From assembly GCA_023229175.1 (NCBI GenBank), contig JALNZV010000001.1, forward strand, positions 124,001 to 188,000: DNA of 64,000 bases, read 5' to 3'. Below are positions 8,957-17,282 of this stretch, one piece after another. The first letter of the stretch is position 1; each line of letters begins with the position of its first letter. The notes under the pieces are model-generated. The model saw only the letters and a list, made by a program, of their open reading frames with translations, did no database searches and was not told where the DNA came from. The position numbers and the translations under genes were made by a program. Source of the DNA: Tissierellaceae bacterium (GTDB lineage Bacteria > Bacillota > Clostridia > Tissierellales > Tissierellaceae).

Positions 8957-10006
8957 TTAGTCTTCTATAAAATCTCTCATATCTCCCATAATAGCCCTTG
9001 GTACTGGCAAATCAATCATGGTTTTTAATCCTGGCCTTGCGTTGATTACATTTGGTATCATGTTGACAGTCATGGCGATAGTACCTATACCACCAGGCAC
9101 TTCTGGTGTTATTTGCATATTTATATTAGGAGTACCCTTAATTGTAATATAATCCCCAGTAGTTCCCCCTTCCAATTGTGGTTCCACTTGTTGAGGATGT
9201 AGCATTTCAATTTTCATCTCGCCGTCCACATACCCAAACCCTTTCATATTGCATCCAGCAACGTCCCCTGGCTGAACTTCAGCATTAGGTGCTTTTCTAT
9301 AAACAGATGACACTATGGGAGCCCTAGAAAGCTCTATTTCGTCTGATAATTTCCATCCCAATGCATCCGATATCATATTTATAGACTCTGGAAATCCTAC
9401 GTGTCCTGCCAATGTTCCATCTTCTACTCTTTTATTAAAATCATCTACACTTATGCCCACACCCTGCTCGTGCATTACAGCTGGCCCAAAGGGAGAAAGA
9501 TTGTTTACCCTTTCGGCTTTTATACTATTGACATCGATACAAGCACCTGTCAAAGTAATTACCAGTAAATCCATAATTAATCCTGGATTGATTCCAGTTC
9601 CCAAAACAGTGACGCCGTTTTCTTTTGCTACTTTGTCCAATTCCTCTGCTAATTCTGGTTCCTGGGCCTTTGGATATGACATCTCCTCTGCAGTAGAAAT
9701 TACGTTAATCTTTCTTTCGAGGCAATATTTTATTTTGTCAAAGTTGTCTTTTGTAAAAGAATCAGTGGCTATAATGACTACATCTGCAGCACCTTCTTTG
9801 ATTACGTCTTCATAAGAACCAGTCAGTAAATCTCTTCTGTCCTCTCGCTCTATGTCTAGGAAATCGTACATACTTTTCCCAATTTTGTCTCCTCTTACTA
9901 TGGCTCCTACTACGTCGACGCCTTTTTTATTTAGGAGCATTTCTGTAATCCCCTTTCCCATGGCTCCTAAACCCCAAACTATTACTTTTACATTTTCCTT
10001 CTTCAT
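8957..10006 (-). CDS. ord: 2,4-diaminopentanoate dehydrogenase
   Basis: 349 residues with an N-terminal Rossmann fold (V-W-G-L-G-A-M-G-K-G near residue 11) of the dihydrodipicolinate-reductase type. It oxidatively deaminates 2,4-diaminopentanoate at C4 to 2-amino-4-oxopentanoate with NAD(P)+ and releases ammonia. The ribosome binding site AAGGAGG lies just before the ATG. It is the first gene of the ornithine cluster, 72 nt after pgeF. I saw no convincing terminator or promoter in that gap, so the operon may be partly read from the nrdR promoter. Confidence 0.95.
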   Translation of the reverse strand: MKKENVKVIVWGLGAMGKGITEMLLNKKGVDVVGAIVRGDKIGKSMYDFLDIEREDRRDLLTGSYEDVIKEGAADVVIIATDSFTKDNFDKIKYCLERKINVISTAEEMSYPKAQEPELAEELDKVAKENGVTVLGTGINPGLIMDLLVITLTGACIDVNSIKAERVNNLSPFGPAVMHEQGVGISVDDFNKRVEDGTLAGHVGFPESINMISDALGWKLSDEIELSRAPIVSSVYRKAPNAEVQPGDVAGCNMKGFGYVDGEMKIEMLHPQQVEPQLEGGTTGDYITIKGTPNINMQITPEVPGGIGTIAMTVNMIPNVINARPGLKTMIDLPVPRAIMGDMRDFIED

Positions 10007-10078
10007 TAACTTTACCTCCTTAGTTCATTTATTTTAGTAAAAAATTGCCCTAAATTAATAAATCCCATTTTAAAAATA

Positions 10079-10816
10079 TTATTGGTTTAGGGAAATTACT
10101 GCAAGCATCCTATTGGTTGTACCTTTTTCTTTCCTATATGAGAAAACTGTATCTGTATTACATGATGTACAATAATCGCTTAAATATATGTTTTCTTTTC
10201 TAATTCCGGCATTTAATAGATTAACCATGTTGACATTCCAAAGGTCTAAATATATTTTATTGTCTTTTTCCACAAGGATATGGGAATTATAAGGGTACCT
10301 TTCCTTAAATAAAATGGCAACTTCCTCTCCAATTTCATAACAGCATACCCCTATGGATGGACCTAGGGCAACGTGAATATCCTTTAATCTTGAACTGAAA
10401 TCCTTCACCATATAATTTACCATTACTTGAGCAATATTGTTTAATGTACCCTTCCAACCAGCATGGGCCATTCCAATGACCTTATTTACTTTGTCATAAA
10501 AATATATAGGAACGCAATCGGCATGATAAGTACTAAGGGCAATACCCTTAATATTAGTTATTAATCCATCCACTTCTACTTTTTTTACATCAGAATTACA
10601 TTGTTCTTTAATTATTATGACATCTGTGCCGTGAACCTGCCTCGTAGAATAGATTTTTTCTTTAGGAACGCTGATGACCTGACTTAAATCGTCAAATATA
10701 TTATTCTGTTTCCAACCTAATCTAGTAGTAAATAAGTGTTTCATATTTTCATCGAAAGTAAAACCTTCTATTTCAAAATACAATATGTCTTTGTAGTTCT
10801 TTTTTATGATACCCAT
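10079..10816 (-). CDS. pgeF: Peptidoglycan editing factor PgeF (laccase-domain, YlmD/YfiH family)
   Basis: 245 residues of the multicopper polyphenol oxidase-like domain. The conserved zinc or active-site ligands are visible: H-G-T-D in Q-V-H-G-T-D, H-A-D-C-V-P, and H-A-G-W-K-G-T. The C-terminal S-Y-R-K-E-K-G-T-x-N-R-M motif is typical. The E. coli homologue removes L-serine-containing errors from muropeptide precursors; some homologues deaminate nucleosides. It is 2 nt downstream of nrdR. B. subtilis keeps the homologue (ylmD) close to sigG and the division genes, as here. Confidence 0.9.
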   Translation of the reverse strand: MGIIKKNYKDILYFEIEGFTFDENMKHLFTTRLGWKQNNIFDDLSQVISVPKEKIYSTRQVHGTDVIIIKEQCNSDVKKVEVDGLITNIKGIALSTYHADCVPIYFYDKVNKVIGMAHAGWKGTLNNIAQVMVNYMVKDFSSRLKDIHVALGPSIGVCCYEIGEEVAILFKERYPYNSHILVEKDNKIYLDLWNVNMVNLLNAGIRKENIYLSDYCTSCNTDTVFSYRKEKGTTNRMLAVISLNQ

Positions 10817-10818
10817 AT

Positions 10819-11271
10819 CTATCTACCCTCGTCTAATATCTTTTTTAACTCTTCCATAAATGAATTTATGTCCTTAAATTGTCTATAAACTGAAGCAAAT
10901 CTCACATATGCCACATCGTCAATATTTTTTAACATATTCATGACCATTTCCCCAATGGCCTCTGACGTTATTTCCTTTTCTAGGGAAAAAGACCTTTCAA
11001 CCTCATCTACAATTTTCTCTATGGTATCCATAGGTACAGGTCTCTTTTCACATGCCTTTATAATTCCATTTAATAATTTATTTCTATCATAAGTTTGCCT
11101 ATTGCCTCCTTTTTTTATTATCATAAGAGGCGTCTCTTCAATTTTTTCATAAGTGGTAAACCTCTTACCACAACTTATACATTCTCTTCTCCTTCTTATT
11201 GCTTGTCCTTCCCCTATAGGTCTAGAGTCTATAACCTTTGACTCATCGTGTGAACAAAATGGACATTTCAA
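10819..11271 (-). CDS. nrdR: Transcriptional repressor NrdR
   Basis: 150 residues, the normal length. An N-terminal zinc ribbon (C-P-F-C at 3-6 and C-I-S-C-G near 31-35) is followed by an ATP-cone domain. It represses ribonucleotide reductase genes in response to ATP/dATP. The start is TTG at 11271 with an AAGGTGAT ribosome binding site. No NrdR box is evident in its own upstream region. A near-consensus promoter lies upstream. Confidence 0.95.
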   Translation of the reverse strand: MKCPFCSHDESKVIDSRPIGEGQAIRRRRECISCGKRFTTYEKIEETPLMIIKKGGNRQTYDRNKLLNGIIKACEKRPVPMDTIEKIVDEVERSFSLEKEITSEAIGEMVMNMLKNIDDVAYVRFASVYRQFKDINSFMEELKKILDEGR

Positions 11272-11327
11272 GTAATCACCTTCTTTTGATCGTATTAGAT
11301 ACGTAAAATTTTAACTATTACAATTTA

Positions 11328-11356
11328 ATTATAGTATATTGAATGGTAAATGTCTA
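11328..11356 (-). promoter_or_regulatory. Sigma-A promoter for nrdR-pgeF
   Basis: On the minus strand: -35 TAGACA (11351-11356), a 17-nt spacer and a perfect TATAAT -10 (11328-11333) ending about 57 nt before the nrdR start. It overlaps the ylmC stop. It may also serve the ornithine operon by readthrough, since no terminator is obvious behind pgeF. Confidence 0.75.
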
Positions 11357-11602
11357 TTTAGATATTTCCTTTTTATAGTCAACTAAAATGGTATCTGTAC
11401 CTATTTTAACGATATTATTCCAATCAATAATTATTTCCAAATTCTTTCCAAATATGCCTAATATCTTGCCTGTCCCTGAAATTACCAGTGAATCTATATA
11501 TCCTTTTTCTAAATTTAATTCAAAATCGTCTACATATCCCATCCTTTCGCCATTGTTAATATTAATTATTTCTTTTTCTCGTATCTCCGATAATTTTAAC
11601 AC
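11354..11602 (-). CDS. ylmC: PRC-barrel protein, YlmC/YmxH family
   Basis: 82 residues if started at GTG 11602, which has AGAGGTG 5 nt upstream; the longer frame from 11620 overlaps this ribosome binding site. The family is a small PRC-barrel protein kept next to sigG or division genes in sporulating Firmicutes. Conserved positions include G-Y-V-D-D in the first half and I-L-G-I-F-G in the middle. In B. subtilis ymxH is linked to sporulation, but the biochemical role is not established. Confidence 0.85.
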   Translation of the reverse strand: MLKLSEIREKEIININNGERMGYVDDFELNLEKGYIDSLVISGTGKILGIFGKNLEIIIDWNNIVKIGTDTILVDYKKEISK

Positions 11603-11693
11603 AATCCCACCTCTTCTCATATTTTTTCCCCTATTATGAATATATAATAATAGGACAAATATATGACAAATTTGGTGGGATTAATATTATACA

Positions 11694-12467
11694 CTAAATA
11701 TGTTTTCTCATTTGCCTAAGGGCATTTTTTTCAAGTCTTGAGACTTGGGCCTGAGATATACCTATTTCGTCGGCTACTTCCATTTGGGTTTTTCCCTCGT
11801 AAAATCTAAGGTTTAATATTTGTTTTTCTCTGCCATTTAGTTTTTCAATTGCCTCCCTTAGAGCTATTTCTCTAAGCCATATTTCCTCCTCTGCCTTTTC
11901 ATCTTTTATCTGATCCATGACGAAAATAGCATCTCCGCTGTCGTGGAATATGGGCTCAAATAATGAAATCGGCTCTTGAATTGCCTCCAATGCAAATACT
12001 ATTTCTTCTTTGGGTAAATTTAATTCTTCTGCTATTTCATAAATAGTTGGTTCCTTTGAATTTCTGTTAATTAATTGTTCTCTGGCTTGCAGTGCCTTGT
12101 ATGCTATATCTCTAAGGGATCTAGATACGCGGATGGAGTTATTGTCTCTTAGATATCTTCTTATCTCACCTATAATCATAGGTACAGCATAGGTAGAAAA
12201 CCTGACATTCTGACTTAAATCAAAGTTGTCTATGGCCTTGATTAACCCTATGCAGCCAACTTGAAATAAGTCGTCAACATGTTCTCCCCTTCTATTAAAT
12301 CTTTGTATTATGCTGAGGACCAACCTTAAATTGCCTTGGATAAATTCCTCCCTTGCCTTTAAATCACCTGCTTTTATTTTGATAAACAGGGCTTGCATTT
12401 CCTCATTGGTGAGGACAGGGAGTTTTGATGTGTTTACACCACATATCTCTACTTTAGATACATGCAT
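11694..12467 (-). CDS. sigG: RNA polymerase sporulation sigma factor G
   Basis: 257 residues. The N-terminal K-V-E-I-C-G-V-N-T-S-K-L-P is the hallmark of sigma G. Region 2 (D-L-F-Q-V-G-C-I-G-L-I-K-A), region 3 and the region 4 helix-turn-helix (Q-M-E-V-A-D-E-I-G-I-S-Q-A-Q-V-S-R) are complete. It directs late forespore gene expression, including the spoVA operon seen at 50-53 kb. Translation starts at ATG 12467 with AAAGGATG about 10 nt upstream. The order spoIIGA-sigE-sigG is the classical arrangement. Confidence 0.97.
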   Translation of the reverse strand: MHVSKVEICGVNTSKLPVLTNEEMQALFIKIKAGDLKAREEFIQGNLRLVLSIIQRFNRRGEHVDDLFQVGCIGLIKAIDNFDLSQNVRFSTYAVPMIIGEIRRYLRDNNSIRVSRSLRDIAYKALQAREQLINRNSKEPTIYEIAEELNLPKEEIVFALEAIQEPISLFEPIFHDSGDAIFVMDQIKDEKAEEEIWLREIALREAIEKLNGREKQILNLRFYEGKTQMEVADEIGISQAQVSRLEKNALRQMRKHI

Positions 12468-12564
12468 TCATTTTCATCCTTTCATGCTGTATTCCCCCTT
12501 TCTCTAAAAATTATTACCTCTATTGTTTTTTTTATTCAATATAAGCTATTGAAAGAAAACCTAT

Positions 12565-13281
12565 TTACATTAGCTTTACCATTTCTTTCCTGAGCCTTTT
12601 TATAATTCTTTTTTCAAGCCTCGATATATAAGATTGGGATATGCCCAGGAGATCAGCTACTTCTTTTTGGGTCATTTCATTGCCATTATGTAATCCAAAT
12701 CTCAGCTCAATAATGGTTTTTTCCCTCCCGGATAATTTTTCTATTGCCTGAGACAACAACAATTTATCCACTTCTGATTCTATATCCTTGAAAATTACGT
12801 CACCATCAGTACCTAAAATATCAGATAATAATAACTCATTTCCATCCCAATCTATATTTAAAGGTTCATCTAGGGATATTTCAGATTTCATTTTACTGGT
12901 TCTTCTTAGATACATTAAAATCTCATTTTCGATACATTTTGAGGCGTAGGTTGCCAATTTTATTTTTTTATCTGGATCAAATGTATTCACTGCCTTTATA
13001 AGTCCAATTGTACCTATAGAAATTAAATCTTCTATAGATATCTTTGTATTTTCAAATTTCCTTGCTATATAGACCACAAGCCTTAGATTCCTTTCAATTA
13101 ATATTCCCTTTACAGTGTCGTCTTTTTTCAGCAAAGACAAATAATGAGATTCTTCTTCCGGTTTCAAAGGCGGAGGCAATACTTCACCACTGCCAATATA
13201 ATAAACGCCCTTTATCAAATTTATCTTTTTTAATATTCTGTATAGTAACAGTTTAAACCTTACTATTATTTGCACTATCAT
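12565..13281 (-). CDS. sigE: RNA polymerase sporulation sigma factor E (pro-sigma E)
   Basis: 238 residues. It starts with an amphipathic pro-sequence of about 25-28 residues before the V-Y-Y-I-G-S-G-E motif, the region cut by SpoIIGA to activate the factor in the mother cell. Region 2 (L-V-V-Y-I-A-R-K-F-E-N, D-L-I-S-I-G-T-I-G-L-I) and region 4 (G-I-S-Q-S-Y-I-S-R-L-E-K) are intact. Its start overlaps the spoIIGA end by 29 nt, coupling the protease and its substrate. Confidence 0.97.
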   Translation of the reverse strand: MIVQIIVRFKLLLYRILKKINLIKGVYYIGSGEVLPPPLKPEEESHYLSLLKKDDTVKGILIERNLRLVVYIARKFENTKISIEDLISIGTIGLIKAVNTFDPDKKIKLATYASKCIENEILMYLRRTSKMKSEISLDEPLNIDWDGNELLLSDILGTDGDVIFKDIESEVDKLLLSQAIEKLSGREKTIIELRFGLHNGNEMTQKEVADLLGISQSYISRLEKRIIKRLRKEMVKLM

Positions 13282-14185
13282 GTTTTTCCCCCTTTTTTAT
13301 GTTCTCTAGATTTAAAAGCCCCATATACTGTTCATCTGTGGATAGTTTTCCATTGTATATGGTGACAATTACGTCTTTATAGATCTCGCCCTTAGATTTA
13401 CTTATTAACTCTACATAATCAGGTCTAAATCCAAGTAAAATTCCATTTACTGAGCCAATGGAATTGTAGGGAATCAACCTTATATCCATTTCCTCTCCAA
13501 TTTCCCTCATTAACTTTTCTAATACTAGGTAGTCATTTTCCTTTTTTTTCTCAAATACTTCCCTAAATGAAACTGGTAATATGTGGGCAATAGTGCTGTA
13601 TTCAACGACAATTACCGGATTTTTTGATATAGGCTCCACAAGGGAATTTCCACTGTCGTTTAAAAGTTTAACTTGTACTTTATTGTCTTTATAAAATAAT
13701 TGCATTTGTACGATTTCACGTTCTTTTAAATTCTTTTCCTCGTAGTATTGAAAGATATTTTTTATCATTACTCCGCTTAGGAAAATTCCAGAAACAAGGT
13801 ATTTAGCAGGAAAGCTGCTAAAACTACCATAGCTCTGGGGAAATTCTCCTATATTACTTAGCAGGAAATATAATCCAATACTTGCACCTGCAAAAACAAA
13901 TGATACAGTATAGAATGCAACTAACTGCTTTACAAATAACCTAACTGTTCTGGCATCATATGCTAATTTTACTATTAATATAGAAACAAGGATTTTTACG
14001 ATAGAATTTGTAAATATCACCCTTGTGTTCGTAAACAATAAGAAGGGATAAATACCTGCTATAGCTGATGCAAGAAGAATTCTCCTTTTTTTAATATCTG
14101 TCTTAGTTACCTTTTTTGTTATGAGAAAGATAGAATAATTTACTAAAAAGTTCTCTATAAATAGATACTCTGCTATTATATACAA
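13253..14185 (-). CDS. spoIIGA: Pro-sigma E processing protease SpoIIGA
   Basis: 310 residues with five hydrophobic N-terminal segments (roughly residues 1-150) and a C-terminal aspartic-protease-like domain carrying the catalytic motif L-N-D-S-G-N near residue 180. It resides in the septal membrane and is switched on by SpoIIR from the forespore. The start is TTG with GGGGG upstream. The gene has its own promoter region with a Spo0A-like box after the ftsZ terminator. Confidence 0.93.
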   Translation of the reverse strand: MYIIAEYLFIENFLVNYSIFLITKKVTKTDIKKRRILLASAIAGIYPFLLFTNTRVIFTNSIVKILVSILIVKLAYDARTVRLFVKQLVAFYTVSFVFAGASIGLYFLLSNIGEFPQSYGSFSSFPAKYLVSGIFLSGVMIKNIFQYYEEKNLKEREIVQMQLFYKDNKVQVKLLNDSGNSLVEPISKNPVIVVEYSTIAHILPVSFREVFEKKKENDYLVLEKLMREIGEEMDIRLIPYNSIGSVNGILLGFRPDYVELISKSKGEIYKDVIVTIYNGKLSTDEQYMGLLNLENIKKGEKHDSANNSKV

Positions 14186-14239
14186 AGAAATTCCCCCATA
14201 AATAATTTAACCTGATATGCTTTCTACTTCTTTTAAATA

Positions 14240-14273
14240 ATTATAGGACATTTCCTTTGATTTTTTTGTCGTA
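14240..14273 (-). promoter_or_regulatory. spoIIG promoter with a Spo0A-like box
   Basis: A perfect TATAAT -10 (minus strand, 14240-14245) lies 21 nt from TGTCGTA (14267-14273 on plus), a 6/7 match to the Spo0A box TGTCGAA. In B. subtilis the spoIIG promoter also has an abnormally long spacer with Spo0A boxes replacing a normal -35. The same arrangement here is suggestive; binding has not been shown. Confidence 0.55.
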
Positions 14274-14282
14274 CTATAGTAA

Positions 14283-14315
14283 ATAAAAAAAACGTATCTC
14301 AACAATAAGATACGT
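14283..14315 (-). terminator. Terminator downstream of ftsZ
   Basis: ACGTATCT (14292-14299) pairs with AGATACGT (14308-14315), loop 8 nt. The run of A at about 14283-14291 gives a T-tract on the minus strand. It separates the division cluster from spoIIGA. Confidence 0.85.
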
Positions 14316-14327
14316 AATTTTTGTTTA

Positions 14328-15410
14328 TTAATTAGGTTTTTTGTCTTTTCTCCTCAAGAAAATCGGTATATCCAATTCGTCTTCGTCGTCGCTTGAGGCC
14401 GCAACATCTATATTTTTCCCTACATTGGATAGTACCCCCGTCAATTTCCCTACAGAATCAAAGTCGAATCCTGTAGCTATTACAGTTATTTTTATTTCTT
14501 CCTTCAATGTATCATCTATACCTGCTCCAAATATAATATTGGCATCTTTATCAACAGAGGCTCTTATTAAATCTGCTGCCTCATTTACCTCAAATATGCC
14601 CATATCTCCACCGCCAGTAATATTTAGCAGCACTGATTTTGCCCCTTCTATGGAAGTTTCCAACAATGGGGACCTAATAGCCTGTTTGGCAGCCTCAGTG
14701 GCCCTATTATCACCTGCCGCTTTGCCAATTCCCATATGGGCTATGCCCTTATTATACATAATAGTCTTTACGTCTGCAAAATCTAAATTTATAAGATTAG
14801 GTACAGCAATTAAATCTGATATGCCTTGTATCCCTTGCTTTAGTACCTCATCTGCCATTAAAAATGCCTCTATCATGGTTGTCTTTTTGTCTGCAACCTG
14901 AAGTAATCTGTCGTTAGGTATGGTAACTAAGGTATCCACCTTTGATCTAAGTTCATCGATACCTTGTTCGGCATGTTGTTGTCTCTTGGGTCCCTCAAAA
15001 GTAAATGGTTTAGTTACAACTCCTACAGTAAGTATACCTAATTCTTTGGCTATCTCTGCCACTACTGGAGCTGCACCTGTACCAGTGCCCCCGCCCATTC
15101 CCGCTGTAATAAATATCATATCGGCACCTTTTACTACCTCTACAATATCATTGCGGTTTTCTTCTGCTGCCTTTGCACCGATTTCAGGATTTGCACCTGC
15201 ACCTAAACCTTTAGTCAGTTTCTCTCCCAATTGTAGTTTTACTTCCGCCTTTGAAGAGTTCAGGGCTTGTCTATCTGTGTTTAAAGCTATAAAATCCACA
15301 CCTCTGACCCCATTTTCTACCATTCGATTTACTGCGTTGTTTCCACCGCCACCTACGCCAATTACTTTTATTTTAGCGAATTGATCCACATCTACATCAA
15401 AATCAAACAT
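14328..15410 (-). CDS. ftsZ: Cell division GTPase FtsZ
   Basis: 360 residues. Tubulin-like GTPase domain with the signature G-G-G-T-G-T-G-A near residue 106 and the N-terminal G-V-G-G-G-G-N-N-A. A short variable linker is followed by the conserved C-terminal peptide D-I-P-I-F-L-R-R-K, which docks on membrane anchors such as FtsA, SepF or EzrA. It is the last gene of the dcw cluster, followed by a terminator. No ftsA gene is adjacent. Confidence 0.98.
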   Translation of the reverse strand: MFDFDVDVDQFAKIKVIGVGGGGNNAVNRMVENGVRGVDFIALNTDRQALNSSKAEVKLQLGEKLTKGLGAGANPEIGAKAAEENRNDIVEVVKGADMIFITAGMGGGTGTGAAPVVAEIAKELGILTVGVVTKPFTFEGPKRQQHAEQGIDELRSKVDTLVTIPNDRLLQVADKKTTMIEAFLMADEVLKQGIQGISDLIAVPNLINLDFADVKTIMYNKGIAHMGIGKAAGDNRATEAAKQAIRSPLLETSIEGAKSVLLNITGGGDMGIFEVNEAADLIRASVDKDANIIFGAGIDDTLKEEIKITVIATGFDFDSVGKLTGVLSNVGKNIDVAASSDDEDELDIPIFLRRKDKKPN

Positions 15411-15462
15411 ACTATTTCCCCCTTGTCTTATTGGTTACCTAATTTGAATTTTCGAGTATTTT

Positions 15463-15816
15463 TTAATCAGTTTCTTTTTTTCTAAATAGAATTATTCTTC
15501 TTATTTTGGCAAAATTCTCGAATAGCCTTCCTCCAAATGTAAATATTGCTGCATAATATAGTGGTACACCTAGCTTATCTCCTAAGTATGCTAAAAATGC
15601 CGCCAAAACTGCATTCCCAAAAAAACCCGAGATAAAGATATTTATATTAAAGTTTTTTTCTAGGTTTGATCTGATACCTCCAAAGACCGAGTCTAAGCAA
15701 GCCAATATAGCAACAGAAATATACAGGGAATAGGAAGTATTATATGTGTATGGCATGATGAAACCTATTACAATTCCAATTAGAATTCCTATGAGTGCAA
15801 AAAACAATTTAATCAT
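15463..15816 (-). CDS. sbp: Small basic membrane protein Sbp (DUF1290)
   Basis: 117 residues with three or four hydrophobic helices and a basic C-terminus (R-R-I-I-L-F-R-K-K). The segment D-S-V-F-G-G-I-R-S is characteristic of the DUF1290 small basic protein found between ftsQ and ftsZ in many Firmicutes. Its function is unknown. It overlaps the preceding DUF881 gene by 8 nt, implying coupled translation. Confidence 0.85.
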   Translation of the reverse strand: MIKLFFALIGILIGIVIGFIMPYTYNTSYSLYISVAILACLDSVFGGIRSNLEKNFNINIFISGFFGNAVLAAFLAYLGDKLGVPLYYAAIFTFGGRLFENFAKIRRIILFRKKETD

Positions 15817-16531
15817 CCTCTCCTAATGGTTTGGCAAATCTATAGTTGAAGGCTCCTCTATAAGCAGGTATATATACTATATCTTCTACTGTCGTTTCAA
15901 AACCAATGTTGTAAATCTTGAGAATATCTCCATATGTCCCCGGTGCATTTACTGAGGCATATAATAGCTTTGGATCACCGATTGCCTTAATTACAAAGGG
16001 CGTAGCAGTACTTCTGCCGTTTATCCTAATTGTAGGACCTGCACATTTAATTTCAGATGTAGACAATACTCTCTCGCCATTTACGCTGATGGCCTCAGCG
16101 CCAGCTACTTTTAAATCGTTTAATATATTTAATATATCCACATCATGTATTAAATCGTCGTTTAAATCAAAGCCATAGGATCTTTCTTCCGGATTGTCAT
16201 ACATACTTATTACAATTCCAGGACCTTTTAAGGAAATTTGTCCTGAGTACAATTTATTATATCTAATATCTTCACTTAAGATATCTAATATATTGTCGTC
16301 TCCCTTTGCAATATTTTCAAGTAAGGTCAATTCTTCCTCTTTCGCCTTCAGTATTCTGTTTAATTCCGATATCTCATTATTTAAAGATGTGATTTCGGCC
16401 TTAGTGGCCTGCAAAGATTTTATGGTGACAGGTGTAAATGTCTCTAGTTTCATCTTAATTTGTGTCGCAATAAAAATACCTACGATTACACTAAATATAG
16501 TTAAAATAATCTTGGGTTTATGTTTATTCAT
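15809..16531 (-). CDS. DUF881 membrane-anchored protein (second copy)
   Basis: 240 residues: a short N-terminal membrane anchor (about residues 8-24), a coiled coil rich in Glu, Leu and Lys (about 40-75) and the DUF881 domain with the conserved S-V-N-G-E-R and I-R-I-N-G patterns. Proteins of this family lie in dcw clusters of Gram-positive bacteria and are presumed to act in division or envelope assembly; the mechanism is unknown. It is paralogous to the gene just upstream. Confidence 0.85.
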   Translation of the reverse strand: MNKHKPKIILTIFSVIVGIFIATQIKMKLETFTPVTIKSLQATKAEITSLNNEISELNRILKAKEEELTLLENIAKGDDNILDILSEDIRYNKLYSGQISLKGPGIVISMYDNPEERSYGFDLNDDLIHDVDILNILNDLKVAGAEAISVNGERVLSTSEIKCAGPTIRINGRSTATPFVIKAIGDPKLLYASVNAPGTYGDILKIYNIGFETTVEDIVYIPAYRGAFNYRFAKPLGEDD

Positions 16532-16543
16532 AATATCCCCCTA

Positions 16544-17275
16544 TCAATTAGAATTTTCTTCTACGGGAATACTATATATGAATTCTTTGACTTTTCTTGA
16601 CTTTGGAATAGTTATGTTCTTTTCTTGATACACTTGTACTAAATAGTCATAGGCCCTAAGCATGGTCACTATGCCTCCCTTTAAATTTAAAGCGGCCTCT
16701 AAGGTATCGGCCTTTCCAATTGCTTTTATTACTATAGGAGTGCTAGTAGAGACTCCATTGATTTCGATGTGATTACCAGCCTTTTCTATTTCTGTAAAGG
16801 ATGTATATCTCTGATCGTTTATAGATATTGCTTCTGCATCTGCTGCATTTAAAACGGATATGACCTGTAGTACTAAATCTAGTTCGTCTATTATACTGTA
16901 CATCTCACCATACTCAATGTCTACAGGCGGATCGTTTATTTCCATTACAACTCCCGGCCCTTCCAAATCTAAATATCCTGCCAACATTCTATATTTCATA
17001 GTATCGCTATATAAGTTTTCTACATATACGTTTTTGTCAACCTCTTCCATCTCGTATTGTTTTATTTTACTTTCCAGTTCTTCTATGGATTTGGACAAAG
17101 CTTCTCTTTCATTTTGAGCTTTCTTTAATTCTGCAGCAAGCTGCTGTGCTCTTTGGGTAGGCAGTACCCCATCTCCGATGGTTTTGTTAATGGTTTTAAA
17201 TTGAATAGATAAAATAATTCCAAGAAAAATGGATACTAAAGTAAGCGCTACGTATTCTTTAATTTTTTTCATCAT
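16544..17275 (-). CDS. DUF881 membrane-anchored protein (first copy)
   Basis: About 243 residues from the ATG at 17275, which follows an AGGAG ribosome binding site; the longer frame to 17317 would run into ftsQ. Architecture: one N-terminal membrane helix, a coiled coil (about residues 35-80) and a DUF881 domain with S-I-N-D-Q-R and I-E-I-N-G in the places of the second copy's S-V-N-G-E-R and I-R-I-N-G. Role unknown. The pair probably arose by tandem duplication. Confidence 0.85.
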   Translation of the reverse strand: MMKKIKEYVALTLVSIFLGIILSIQFKTINKTIGDGVLPTQRAQQLAAELKKAQNEREALSKSIEELESKIKQYEMEEVDKNVYVENLYSDTMKYRMLAGYLDLEGPGVVMEINDPPVDIEYGEMYSIIDELDLVLQVISVLNAADAEAISINDQRYTSFTEIEKAGNHIEINGVSTSTPIVIKAIGKADTLEAALNLKGGIVTMLRAYDYLVQVYQEKNITIPKSRKVKEFIYSIPVEENSN

Positions 17276-17282
17276 ATCTCTC

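Noticed and set aside
11291..11303. Inverted repeat CGTAT-TAG-ATACG upstream of nrdR as an NrdR box or terminator
   Set aside because: It has only a 5-bp stem, no T-run and no similarity to NrdR boxes.
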